Shown one piece after another: positions 51,146 through 60,880 of a stretch of DNA of 64,000 nucleotides (within the stretch, counting starts at the first letter, position 1; each line of letters starts with the position of its first letter). Source of the stretch: Chondrus crispus (lineage: Eukaryota; Rhodophyta; Florideophyceae; Gigartinales; Gigartinaceae). A model generated the notes under the pieces. The model saw only the letters and a list, made by a program, of their open reading frames with translations, searched no databases and was not told where the DNA came from. The position numbers and the translations under genes were made by a program. The stretch covers positions 1 to 64,000 of the forward strand of contig NW_005179172.1 of assembly GCF_000350225.1 (NCBI RefSeq), in the 5' to 3' direction.

Positions 51146-52377
51146 ATGAGATTGGCAGAGTCCTTTCGAACCAGCGCACCAAATCTTGAGGTTCTATGTG
51201 GGGAGGGAGGAGCTTTAATCGAGCGTATTCTTCTGTTCATCGTACCCCCGTCTCCTCCATCTCTGGCGCCTCAATCGTACTCATACGTTTTGCGTCTCTT
51301 GAGTATTCTGTGCCGTGGGAACGTGACAGTAGGGCTGCGAGTCCTTTCAGATAAGCCATTTATAGAAAGGATTGAATCCAGATTGAGCTCCGGATCAACG
51401 TTGTATTGCCTTGATTGTCTGGATTTGGTTGAAAGTCTACTGCCATATGCTCAGGAAGACATGCAGGAGCCAGAGCGGGCACTGCCAACTCGACCCCGTA
51501 GACGACGAGGGTCCACGGGCAGCGCTACGATGGCATCGGTCAACAAACTCCGACGAGAACACTTGGAGAAGAACTCAGAACCTTTACGATTCTTCGGCGA
51601 AACACTGTTGTCAACGCTGATGAAATTATACGTCTCTCCTCAGCAGACATTAGCGCACGCCAGCATGCGTTATCAACAATTTTCATGTTCATTCATGCCG
51701 CTCCTGCAGATGTATTGACGAATATCGTCAAAGAGGATAAGTCAGGTGCCACGAAACTCACTACGCGAGACTGCACATTAAGCTTTTGCTCATTTGTAGC
51801 AGGGTTGCTAGGAGAGAACAGTACTCCAGGAGAAGCTGAAGTCGGGTTGGAGATGGCTGACGCTACATTGCGAAAGCTTCCATCACTCCGAGAGAAATTC
51901 CTGAAAGAAAGAGTGATGAATGAGATTGCCAGACATGCAGGCATTGCTGTGGGCTCTGACAAAGAGGACAGCCAAAAGACTTTCGAGCGAATGCCAAACG
52001 CTCAACGCCATTCTGAGTCCAAGGGGCAAAGTATGATTCAAAGATTACGAGCTTCTCGATCCTTGGAGGATACGACTTTGCACGCAGCCCTCGGTAATGC
52101 AGAATCTCCTCGAAGCGATGCCGATTCGGAAGGGGAGGACGTAATTCGTGATCAAATTGAGGAACTTCTTCGGTTCACGAGGGCTTCGATGACAGCTAGT
52201 CGTGATGGTCGCTCGCACACTGACGAAGATTTTGATCCGTTGCTCGCTGGGAAGGCGCAAAAGTTTTTGAGTGATCACCTAAGGACCAGTTATTCGAACG
52301 GGCAGTTCGGGTGTTCACGAAAGGACACGAAAGGAATGGAAGAACAACCAAAAAAGCCGTATTTTAATCGGAAATAA
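51146..52377 (+). pseudogene. Fragment of a TRIP12/UPL3-like HECT ubiquitin ligase (ARM-repeat region)
   Basis: The first part (51146 to about 51590) reads VLRLLSILCRGNVTVGLRVL, a cluster typical of the armadillo region of TRIP12/UFD4-class ligases. The second part (about 51600-52377, another frame) reads TLRKLPSLREKFLKERVMNE, like the following ARM repeats. The frame changes once, near 51590-51605. No HECT domain follows before the minisatellite, and the 5' end is cut near the LTR remnant. It is either a truncated pseudogene or an exon group of a gene whose other exons are outside the window; I favour the former. Confidence 0.5.
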
Positions 52378-52554
52378 CGTTTCACGAAGGCTCGTGAAAC
52401 GCGGAACATGCTCCAAACGTACACTTTGGCCGAGACACCCTCAGAAGGGTAGGTTCTGAGCGCTTTTGAGAAGCTTCCACGTGAACTCTTGTGGCGACAA
52501 GAAACAACTACCACATAAATATCTGCGACGAATCTGGCAAGACACATCTCACAG
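52378..52554. other. Short spacer
   Basis: It contains the inverted repeat GTTTCACGAAGG / GCTCGTGAAAC (about 52379-52402) just after the stop, possibly a terminator-like hairpin. No gene. Confidence 0.3.
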
Positions 52555-54320
52555 CCTACAGAGCCGCCGCGCCCACATCCACGCCAATACCCCCCCCAAC
52601 CCGACACAGACACCAAGCCCCCGCCGCCAAGCCGACACACACGCCAAACTGCTGCCGCGGCGCCAACATCCACACCAAGCCCCCGCCGCTAAGCCGATAC
52701 AAACGCCAAGCTGCTGCCGCGGTGCCAACATCCACGTCAAGCCCTCGCCGCCAAGCCTACATCCACGCCAAGCCCCACCCGCTAAGCAAACACACAGCAA
52801 GCCGCTGCCGCGGCGCCGGCACCCACGCCAATAACCCGCCGTCAAGGCCACACTAACAGCAAGCCCCCGCCGCGGCACCAACATCCACGTCAAGCCCCTG
52901 CCGCGGCGCTCACATCCACGCCAAGCCCCCCGCCGCCAAGCCAACACTAACGCCAAGCTGCTGCCCTGGCGCCACCATCCACGTCAAGCCCCCTCCGCCA
53001 AGCCGATACCTACGCCAAGCCCCCGCCCCCCAGCCGACACCAACGACAAGCCGCCGCCGCTGCGCCAACATCCACGTCAAGCCCCCCCTAAGCCGACACT
53101 CACGCCAAGCAGCTGCCGTTGCGCTAACATACACAACAAGCCCTCGCCGCCAAGCCGACACTAACGCCAAGCCGCCGCCGCCGCCGCCACAACATCCACA
53201 TCAGGCCGCCGCCGCCAAGCCGACACCCACGCCAGGCCCCCACCGCCAAGCCTACACACACGGCAAGCCCCCGCCGCGGCGCCAACCTCCACACCAAGCC
53301 CTGGACGTCAAACCGACACCAACGACAAGCCCCCACCGCGGCGCCAACATCCACGTCAAGCCCCCGTCGTCAAGGCGATACCCACGCCAAGCTGCCGCCG
53401 CGGCGCCAACATACACCCCCAGCCACCGCCGCCAAGCCGGCACCCGTACCAAGCCCCCGCTGCCAAGCCGACACACACGCCCGGCTACCGCCGCGGAGAT
53501 AACATCCACGCCAGGCCCCCACCGCCAAGCCGACACTAACGCCAAGCCCCTGCTGCGGCGTCAACATCCACGCCAATCCCGCGCCGCCAAGCCGACACTG
53601 ACGACAAGCTCCTGCCCTGGCGTCAACATCCACTTCAAGCCCCCGCCGCCAAGCCGACACCCACGCCAGGCCCCGGCCCTCGAGCCGACACACACGCCAA
53701 GCCGCCGCTGCGGCGCCAACATCCACATCAAGCCCCCGCCGCCAAGCCGACACCCACACTAAGCTGCCGCCGCGGCGTCAACATCCACGCCAAGCCCCCG
53801 CCGCGGCGTCAACATCCACGCCAAGCCCCCGCCGCGGCGCCAACATCCACGCCAAGCCCCCGCCGCGGCTCCAACATCCACGCCAAGCCCCCGCAGCCAA
53901 GCCGACACTAACGCCAAACCCCCGCCGCCAAGCTAACACCCACGCCAAGCTGCTGCAGCCGAGCCGACATCCGCACCAAGCGGCCGCGCCGACATCCACT
54001 TCAAGCTGCACCAACAACCACGCCAAGCCGCAGGGCCGACATCTACCCGAAGGTGCCGCTCCTATATCCACCCCAAGCTGCTGCCGCCGTGCTGACATCC
54101 ACCCCAAGCCGCCACGCCGACATTCCCCCAAAGCTGCCGCGCCGACATTCACCCCAAGCCGCCGCGTCTACATCCATCCCGAGCCGACGCGTAGACATCC
54201 ACCCCAAGCTGCCGAGCCGAAATCCACCCCAATCTGCCGCCGCCGCGCCGACATCTACCGCAAAGCGCCGCACCGACATCCACACCAAGCCATCGCACCC
54301 AACCGCCGCCGCGCCGTCGA
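52555..54320. repeat. GC-rich minisatellite
   Basis: About 50 imperfect units of roughly 35 bp alternate GCCGCCAAGCCGACAC-ACGCCAAG with CCGCGGCGCCAACATCCACG. From about 54000 the unit drifts to CCGCGCCGACATCCACCCCA. Long frames on both strands follow from the repeat and are not evidence of genes. Confidence 0.85.
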
Positions 54321-54341
54321 GCTTGATATTTGTCACTTGCC

Positions 54342-55457
54342 ATGTCACGAGAGAACCGAAGAAACTACTCGGATGTTTTGATTATAGAGAAGGTCCACGA
54401 CGCCGTCTTTTCGAAAAAGCCCGTATCAGTATGTGCGGAGCTTCTGAAATCTGGTCCGAGGCTGCGACCATCCAATGTAACAAATGTGACTGAGATCAGT
54501 AAGGAGCTTAAAAGTTCTGGATTTCGTCGGAGCGAGCCGGAGCCCATCATTGTGTGGAAAGTTGGACGAGGCCGCTCGCCTGTTATCAAGGGGCATCAGA
54601 AGTTCGAAGCAGCACAAGCGTCTGGGTTGACGAGAGTGGTTGCGCAGTATGTCAAAAATGATACCAACACCAGGATGGAGGAAATACTCCCCACAGAGGC
54701 TGACCTTTTGTTTGCACATCAGTATGCCACAACGCTCAATCCGAAACCTTCTCCAAGATCCGTTCTGGCGAAACTGATGGAGTTGCGAGCTGCAATCGAC
54801 ACCATCCAAAAAGAAAGCAAGAAACCGGTTCCGCTGAGTTCTATTGACGTTGACTCCATTATGGAAAGGTTTCCACCACGCCCTCCATCTGGGAGCTCGA
54901 GCGCTCAAAGTCACTTGCATTGGTCTCACCAAATAAGTAGAAACTACCTAAATGATTATTTGAGGGCGGCGAAAACATGCCGCTTCAGAAGATTTGAACA
55001 CCTCCTTGATGAACTGGAGAGGTTTCTGGAAAGACCTCATCAGGCCGTTGGAACTAAACTTCTTTTTGATGTACTGGCGATCGAAATAGACAGCATGAGA
55101 TATGGCAGGCGCATACTGGAGCGTTTTCTGGCAAGGGCACTACGAAATCACAAGACAAAGCTGCACGAAGTTCTGCATGCGAATGAAAAGAGTCGTCTGT
55201 CATCAAGACTAAGAAAAAAAGCAGCAGCGACAAAAAAGCGCGGATACGTCAGTGACGATGATACTACTCTTTCTATTGATCTTGAAGGACTTGATCCAGA
55301 AGAGATGCTTGGAAAGGGAGAGGAATTTCTAATGGCTGTCTTGAGGGAAATCTCTGAGAAACGTCCATTAAGTGCATCCAAACGATTGCAGTTACAACGA
55401 ATTCGAAGGAAATCGGAAGAACTTTCGCGTCTTATTGATGAGTTTGCCACGAAATGA
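54342..55457 (+). CDS. ParB/Srx-like domain protein
   Basis: Start ATG at 54342 (MSRENRRNYSD); the frame before it lies in the minisatellite. It encodes 371 residues. Near residues 65-105, EPIIVWKVGRGRSPVIKGHQ followed by KFEAAQASGLTRVVAQYV fits the ParB N-terminal fold (IIV...vIdGHhRlxAAxxxGlxxV). The middle is helical. Residues 285-315 are very basic (SRLRKKAAATKKRG), then acidic. ParB-fold proteins bind or cut DNA, or hydrolyse nucleotides; which applies here cannot be told. It converges on the oxygenase-like gene with 19 bases between the stops. It is an intact, intronless ORF next to a Helitron, so it may be cargo. Confidence 0.55.
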   Translation: MSRENRRNYSDVLIIEKVHDAVFSKKPVSVCAELLKSGPRLRPSNVTNVTEISKELKSSGFRRSEPEPIIVWKVGRGRSPVIKGHQKFEAAQASGLTRVVAQYVKNDTNTRMEEILPTEADLLFAHQYATTLNPKPSPRSVLAKLMELRAAIDTIQKESKKPVPLSSIDVDSIMERFPPRPPSGSSSAQSHLHWSHQISRNYLNDYLRAAKTCRFRRFEHLLDELERFLERPHQAVGTKLLFDVLAIEIDSMRYGRRILERFLARALRNHKTKLHEVLHANEKSRLSSRLRKKAAATKKRGYVSDDDTTLSIDLEGLDPEEMLGKGEEFLMAVLREISEKRPLSASKRLQLQRIRRKSEELSRLIDEFATK

Positions 55458-55476
55458 ACATATGCAGTACACAATA

Positions 55477-56352
55477 TCAAATGATGGACACGTAAAACGT
55501 GTCGTTCTCATGGTGGGTGTTGAAGCCCTTTTTAGCCTTCTCTGTTGGAATAAATTCAAAGAACATTATTGAATTTGTGGATAAGCTAGCACAACCTTTG
55601 TGCGGAAGGTCTTGACGAAACAAGATAACATCTCCAGGGTCCTGTTCAGCTACTGTGACCCTATGCTTCACCTGGCGTCTGTGAATGGTGATCGGATATT
55701 CGGGCTGCAGCTCGGCATGCTCTCGTGGTTTCTGACTGTTGAGGCACAGTGCTTCATGCTCGCCTTCATACAGTTTCAAGTTTCCCGGCGAATCAAGAAA
55801 GAGAATCCCAGAGAGTCTGGGGTGATTATCGGACACACGTTCCGGGTCACAATCGCAGTGAAGTTCTTGTTCTTCACAGTATCGAAGGCTGCGGAGAAGT
55901 GATGGGCCATAAATGGAATACTGTTTGTTGAAAACCGAAGCACATTGATCGCGAAGCACTTCAATTATATTGCTGAACGACTTCCAAGTTTCCTTCTCGG
56001 CATCGGTAACCACAATATTGCGAACAACTCTGGAGCTTATCTTGATCATTTTCCTTCCGGCATGGATTGAAACCGGTAGCACTGACCCCGGCGGTGCCCC
56101 ATCACTGATTTTCTTGTGCACATCGGTTATTTTGGTGGTGGGGACGTGGTTGAAGATGACTTCCATCTGTGTATGCTGGATTTTGTTGAAAATGTTCTTC
56201 AGTCCCTGCACTTCGTGCTCGTTCAAAACTTTCTCACATCGAAGAAATCCCTGTGCGTCGACTGCGACAAGCTTTCTTTTGAGCTCATTTCCATCCGGAA
56301 ACCCTGTTGGGGTCTTGTCCGTGGAGCTCCTTCGTAAACTGGACGTGTTCAT
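55477..56352 (-). CDS. 2-oxoglutarate/Fe(II) oxygenase-like protein
   Basis: Start ATG at 56352; 291 residues. The iron site is suggested by H165-C-D167 in QELHCDCDPE and H251 in DVILFRQDLPHKGC, with beta strands between (SGILFLDSPGNLKLYEGEHE), the layout of the double-stranded beta-helix fold. The arginine that usually binds 2-oxoglutarate about ten residues after the distal histidine is not obvious (ASLSTNSIMFFEF). No signal peptide is seen. Relatives act on proteins, lipids or nucleic-acid bases; some eukaryotic transposons carry base-oxidising members. It converges with the ParB-like gene. Confidence 0.55.
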   Translation of the reverse strand: MNTSSLRRSSTDKTPTGFPDGNELKRKLVAVDAQGFLRCEKVLNEHEVQGLKNIFNKIQHTQMEVIFNHVPTTKITDVHKKISDGAPPGSVLPVSIHAGRKMIKISSRVVRNIVVTDAEKETWKSFSNIIEVLRDQCASVFNKQYSIYGPSLLRSLRYCEEQELHCDCDPERVSDNHPRLSGILFLDSPGNLKLYEGEHEALCLNSQKPREHAELQPEYPITIHRRQVKHRVTVAEQDPGDVILFRQDLPHKGCASLSTNSIMFFEFIPTEKAKKGFNTHHENDTFYVSII

Positions 56353-56830
56353 TGTTGAAACTCGAAAGCAATATGCATTAACTGGCTCAAGACGTTTCGC
56401 TTGGCGCGGAGACCTGTCTCTCCGATTCCTGTATTATTATCAGGCTCTCAAACTACAGATTTCGTTTCAGAAAATCTCCTTGCGCAATTACATTTGTTCC
56501 ACGTGGAAGATATATATATCAATGCTCCAGCTGCATCTTATACTGTAGCTGGAGCGTAGATATGTAGCCATGTGCAAATCGGATCACGAATCAAAACAAT
56601 TGAAATGTGGAAATATACAACACGAAATGGGCATGGCAGGTCGTCGTTTATTTTCTTTTTTCAAGCCTTTCTTCAGATATGTCTATGATGTGTGAATGAC
56701 AACACACCGGTTGTAATTTCATGGAAATTTCATGGAAATTACAACCGGTGTGTTGAATTTCTCACCACACGATTTCATGGCGAAAATAGGAGTTTGGGAA
56801 ATAGCACATGATCGAGTTTGGACCACAATT
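56353..56830. other. Upstream region of the oxygenase-like gene and 3' flank of the Helitron gene
   Basis: There is no coding region. It includes a strong hairpin (56700-56755), annotated separately, and a GTAGCTGGAGC/GCTCCAGCTGC inverted pair near 56523-56555. Confidence 0.45.
56700..56755. repeat. 21-bp stem, 14-base loop hairpin
   Basis: Perfect arms at 56700-56720 and 56735-56755 (core CACACCGGTTGTAATTTC and its complement) enclose ATGGAAATTTCATG. It lies 76 bases past the helicase stop on the Helitron's 3' side. It is longer than a usual Helitron end hairpin, and no CTRR terminus follows within 20 bases. It could be a transcription or transposition signal, or a small palindromic element. 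Confidence 0.5.
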
Positions 56831-57753
56831 TCACGTGATTGTTCTTTCTCTGTTACGCGCCTCGGTTTCATACAGAACTCGCAGAGTTGCGTCATGGAGA
56901 CCTTCCAGCTGTTCCTCTTCTTCGAGCACAGACCTCTCAGGCTTGAAATATTCCATCACGTCATCTGTTAAGGGCTCGTATAAGTACAAGGAATCAAGCA
57001 TTCTCACTCGCGATAAGACCACATAGAGAGACGCGACAGGGGGTCGGGCCGAACAACCCTTCATGAAAGGAAATGCAATGATGGCATCAGCAGTGATACC
57101 TTGCACTTTGTACGTCGTCGAAGCATAGGCAGGAACAAATGGCAGTTGTGTTACTTCAATGCTTCCCTCAGCCGCTAGTCGCCCCTTCAGAGACGGCTTG
57201 AATTTTCTTGACCTCATTGGCTGTATCGGAATTGAATTGCCAGAAAAGTTTTTGGGAACCACTTCGAATCTTCTGGGCAGTGTGGTACTGCATGATGGCA
57301 CACGCACGAAGCAAACAATGGGTTGTTCATTTGCCAGAAGGCATTCTACGTCAAACAGAGTGGTGTCCTCAAACGCTACGCTTTGACTAAACTTCAGTCC
57401 CTCCAAAACGCCTTCCGTTCCATTGCGATTCCAAGTTCAACTGAAACATTTTGTGTGACACGAACTCGCATTTCGGGTACACGTGGAAGTAGTGGAGAAA
57501 AGTTTGACATTTGAGTGTCCGTACAGGTGAGAAGCTTTCTGACGTCGTGCACTCCTATCGTTATTCCTTTCGAGTGATGAAATTTTGCCGCACAGACTAT
57601 TGGTTTGATCCGATTCCTCTCGCTTATAGCCTTCACTGATTGCCAGTTAAGAGACGTTCGCAGTTCGTTTGACCTCACAACGACGGGAACGTATCCCTTT
57701 CTTGATTGAGTCGGCGCCTGAGAGCGCAATGATCTCCCAATCACTCGTGTGTT
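56831..57753 (-). pseudogene. Helitron helicase, C-terminal half
   Basis: This continues from the insertion point: NTRVIGRSL, VPVVVRSNELRTSLNWQSVK, then a frameshift near 57420 (an A missing before NGTEGVLEGLKF), and the final motifs YASTTYKVQGITADA and SLYVVLSRVRMLDSLYLYEP. It ends at 56831. The NG-x-x-G, K-x-QG and LSR motifs are those of Pif1-type helicases. Confidence 0.75.
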
Positions 57754-57759
57754 AAGCAT

Positions 57760-58454
57760 ATAGGAAGCTCAGCGGGGCAGAGGGAAGAAGGATGGTTGAA
57801 GGTTGGTGGTGGTTGATGGAAAAAGAAGTTGATGCCATTTTACTCTTGGTCGCCAACTATCGGCGCTACTTATAGTCTACGAAATACAGTATGGGCCGTT
57901 AGGGCTGGTCAGGTGACTCTCCTTCTTGCACTCTCGGTCGCTGATAATGTTTGCACTCTCTGTCGCTGATAATCAGGTGACTCTCCTTCTTGCACTCTCG
58001 GTCGCTGATAATGTTTACACTCTCTGTTAATGATAATTTGGGACCGTCCGAGAGTCAATAATATCTAAATGTACTGTGCGGTATGGTAGAGACTTTAGTC
58101 TACGATTAATGCAATGCAAGTTTTAGAGCAAAAACGCCGTGACATATATTTCATATGTGTCACACACGTGTATGACAAATGTCATACGTGTCATACACGT
58201 GTCAAATCAAGAATAATGAAACATGTTCAGTATGTACTGTAGAGTGCCACTGTATACAGATATCACACGTGTCAACACAAAAATGAAGCATGCTCAGAAT
58301 TGCGAGGAAAGTGCGACTGAACACATACACGACACGTGTACACGTTGAAAAACAAAGTTGTTCCGTTTGACGTGCTGAGTGTTTTCGCTTCTACACGTGT
58401 CATGTCTGTCATTGTGTGTCATGCGTGTCAGCATGTGGTCGTAGAATTACAACA
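57760..58454. mobile_element. About 0.7-kb insertion in the Helitron helicase gene
   Basis: AAGCAT flanks it on both sides (57754-57759 and 58455-58460). Removing the insert and one copy restores the frame exactly (ADRHML joined to NTRV). No inverted ends are evident. The left part (AAGCTCAGCGGGGC..., GTCGCCAACTATCGGCGCTA) and the repeated ACACGTGT boxes are related to 63150-64000, so the insert is a repeat family with at least two copies here. Confidence 0.65.
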
Positions 58455-58460
58455 AAGCAT

Positions 58461-60004
58461 GTGACGATCTGCTGCAGTCAGTTCTCCTCTTCTAAGCCTT
58501 TTCAAACACGATGCATAGTCTGGTTCTGCGCTGTGCCTCATGCTTTCTTTCAACATGATGACATATTTCGGGCCTCTCCATCTTTGATATCCCATCTCAT
58601 CGAGAAAGCATGTCCGCTTCTTCGACAGGGATGGATCTTTGTACACGCATTCGCCTCCGACCGTCGGTATTTGGAAAAAGTCCGCACACAATTACACCAA
58701 AACCCCGCCAAAACAAGAATCATTTTCTTTCACCTTCTGAAGAAATACATCAAGCGCACCGAGATGTTTCCTATCAAGCATGGAAATCTCATCTATAATT
58801 ACCATCACCGTTTCTGTGTGCTCCTCTTTATACTTGTCTGGAATTTTGCGTCTTGACTCGAAAAGGGTTCTTCCTCTAATTCCCAGGAGAGAGTGAAAGG
58901 TTTGTCCGCCAATCGAAGATGCTGCGATTCCCGTCGGTGCACACGTTCGAACAGACCATGGTCTTCCGCAGTTAAGTGCCAGGTGCTGCAACGCTTTGAT
59001 TACTCTTGTCTTCCCGGTGCCACCCTCTCCTCCGAGGTACATGAGGAACTCATTTTTCGTCTCGTCATGACTTGAGGGTTCAAATGGACTACTTGCGATT
59101 TCCATCGCATTCAGTAGCGCAGTTCCTGCAATTTCAAAAGCTTTAGACTGTAGCTCGTTAAGTTGATGATGATTGGAAATTGTTTCAATCAGATGATTCA
59201 TCGAAAGTCCGGTTGATTTCCTCTCTCCCCCAGGTTGATCATCACTCGCGATCGTTTCTGCCAATTGCCCTTCGATGAGTATTTGAACGGTTGTTTCGAC
59301 CTCACCCTCCTGCATGGTATTTGTACGAATACGCGGTTGGGATTTTTTTCGCTTTTCATCTGACATACGATTGCATCTTAGGCGATTACCAATGACCTCC
59401 GCTTTCACGACCTCTATTTGTCGGCTCACTTCTGCAGAGGTTATGGATGACACATCAGCAGGCCTTTTAGTGATATCTTCGTGAGATAATATGTTTCCGG
59501 GAGTTGGGACAACAGGGACTTGAACGATTCCAGGCCAAAATAACCGCAAGGGAGTTGACACCAGATTATTTCCTGCGATATATCTGATGCAGGCATTTGC
59601 TGTGGCAGAATATGCAATGTCCTTGGTCTCTGCGGAAAGCATGCCTTCACTTCTCGACATTCCATATCCAGCTATCATTGATGATGTCATTGGACCACAA
59701 CCTGCCTCAATTTGTAAGGATTCTTCCCAACACGGCGCTTCTTTGATACCCAGCTCTTCTGGAATTGTCATGGCTTGATCGAAGTCGGCGGTATCATCAT
59801 AGCGGTCCATGTATTCACTTACATGTGCAATCTTATTATTTCTTTCAACCTCTGCCGCCCTCTTTGAATCGTGATACTCCTGCCTATTTTCGAGAACCTC
59901 TCTCTTCTTTTCAGAAAAAAGCGTGGAATTCTCAAATTTTTGTAGAGATTCCCAATATGACTGCCTTCCTTGGAGAATATCTTGATCGAAATGGAATGAA
60001 AAGA
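58461..60004 (-). pseudogene. Helitron helicase, N-terminal half
   Basis: Pif1-like superfamily-1B helicase. Walker A is LGGEGGTGKTRVI (about 59006-59034), then CAPTGIAASSIGGQTFHSLL, Walker B VMVIIDEISMLD (about 58780-58808) and motif III LCADFFQIPTVGG. An in-frame TAA at 58692-58694 interrupts between Walker B and motif III. The frame ends at the 0.7-kb insertion (RHML, 58461-58469). Confidence 0.8.
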
Positions 60005-60880
60005 ATCAGAGCTATGAGTGCATATCTTTCTTTCTCTTCTGTCCTTTTCGGATTTTTCTATCTGGAAGGTCCTCGGATTCCGCCGAGGACCGACAATATC
60101 TGGGACTACATAAACCCTTCGGCAACGGATGGCATGTGTTCCTTCCAAAGGATGTCCTTCGGAAAATCTGTATCTAACAGGGTCTGTCTCCGTAGATCCG
60201 TCATTATCAGGAGCTCCAACTCGTTCTCTTTTGAACTTTGACACATACTCCATCATTGATATCTTCGCCATCTGTGTCGGACGATACAAAAAATCAAGGT
60301 ATTGTGGACACGTCACATATTGGTCTCTGCCTACTGCGATCAAGCTGACCTCGTGCTTCCCTTTCAAGATGATGGACATGGTTTGTGCCAGCATAAGGAC
60401 AGCGAAATCATGTGATGATATCAAAGCTGTCTTTCGGGGTAGATATAATGCGCACATTGTTCCCGATACTTCTTGCTTTCGTGACAAACCTATGAACATC
60501 GAGTTTATGCGGGACCTTGCAGTCGAGAGATCTGAAAATGGAAGTCCGTCTTGTACCCGTTTCTGTTCTTGTATAGTACGCCGATCAAATGATTCCATTA
60601 CAACCTTCTCAATCAGTTCATCATTATGCTGGATCTTTGTCACGTACTTCAGGCAATAGTAAAACGTGTCCGTGGTACCGCCGCTCACGAGAAATCTTAT
60701 GTCATGATTGGACCGGAGAAGCAGTGTCAAGACATCGTTGTATGGGTTGATGTACTCATTATAGGGAAGCCTCTCCATATCCATATGGAGGCCTTCACGG
60801 ATGCATGTTTTCTGGACGGCTTTCTCGGGAAGGAATATCTGCATTCTCCGGACTTTGACGCCAAGCTTTGCTTGAAACAT
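59819..60880 (-). pseudogene. Helitron Rep, tyrosine part
   Basis: This continues the Rep domain in the next frame from about 60842 (FLPEKAVQKT). The catalytic tyrosines lie in FYYCLKYVTKIQ (60636-60662), the Rep Y-x-x-K-Y pattern. It then has the linker with EVSGTMCALYLPRK and RRCRVYVVP-like segments. The frame is valid to about 60005; the real continuation (DQDILQGRQSYWESLQKFEN) is in the third frame, which leads into the helicase. Confidence 0.75.

Noticed and set aside
52549-54152. Several 75-135-codon minus-strand frames rich in Trp, Gly and Ala
   Set aside because: They are translations of the minisatellite and appear in every register of the repeat.
57760-58454. Insert as an intron of the Helitron helicase gene
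   Set aside because: Ends lack GT-AG, and the hexamer AAGCAT is duplicated at both sides, as for an insertion.
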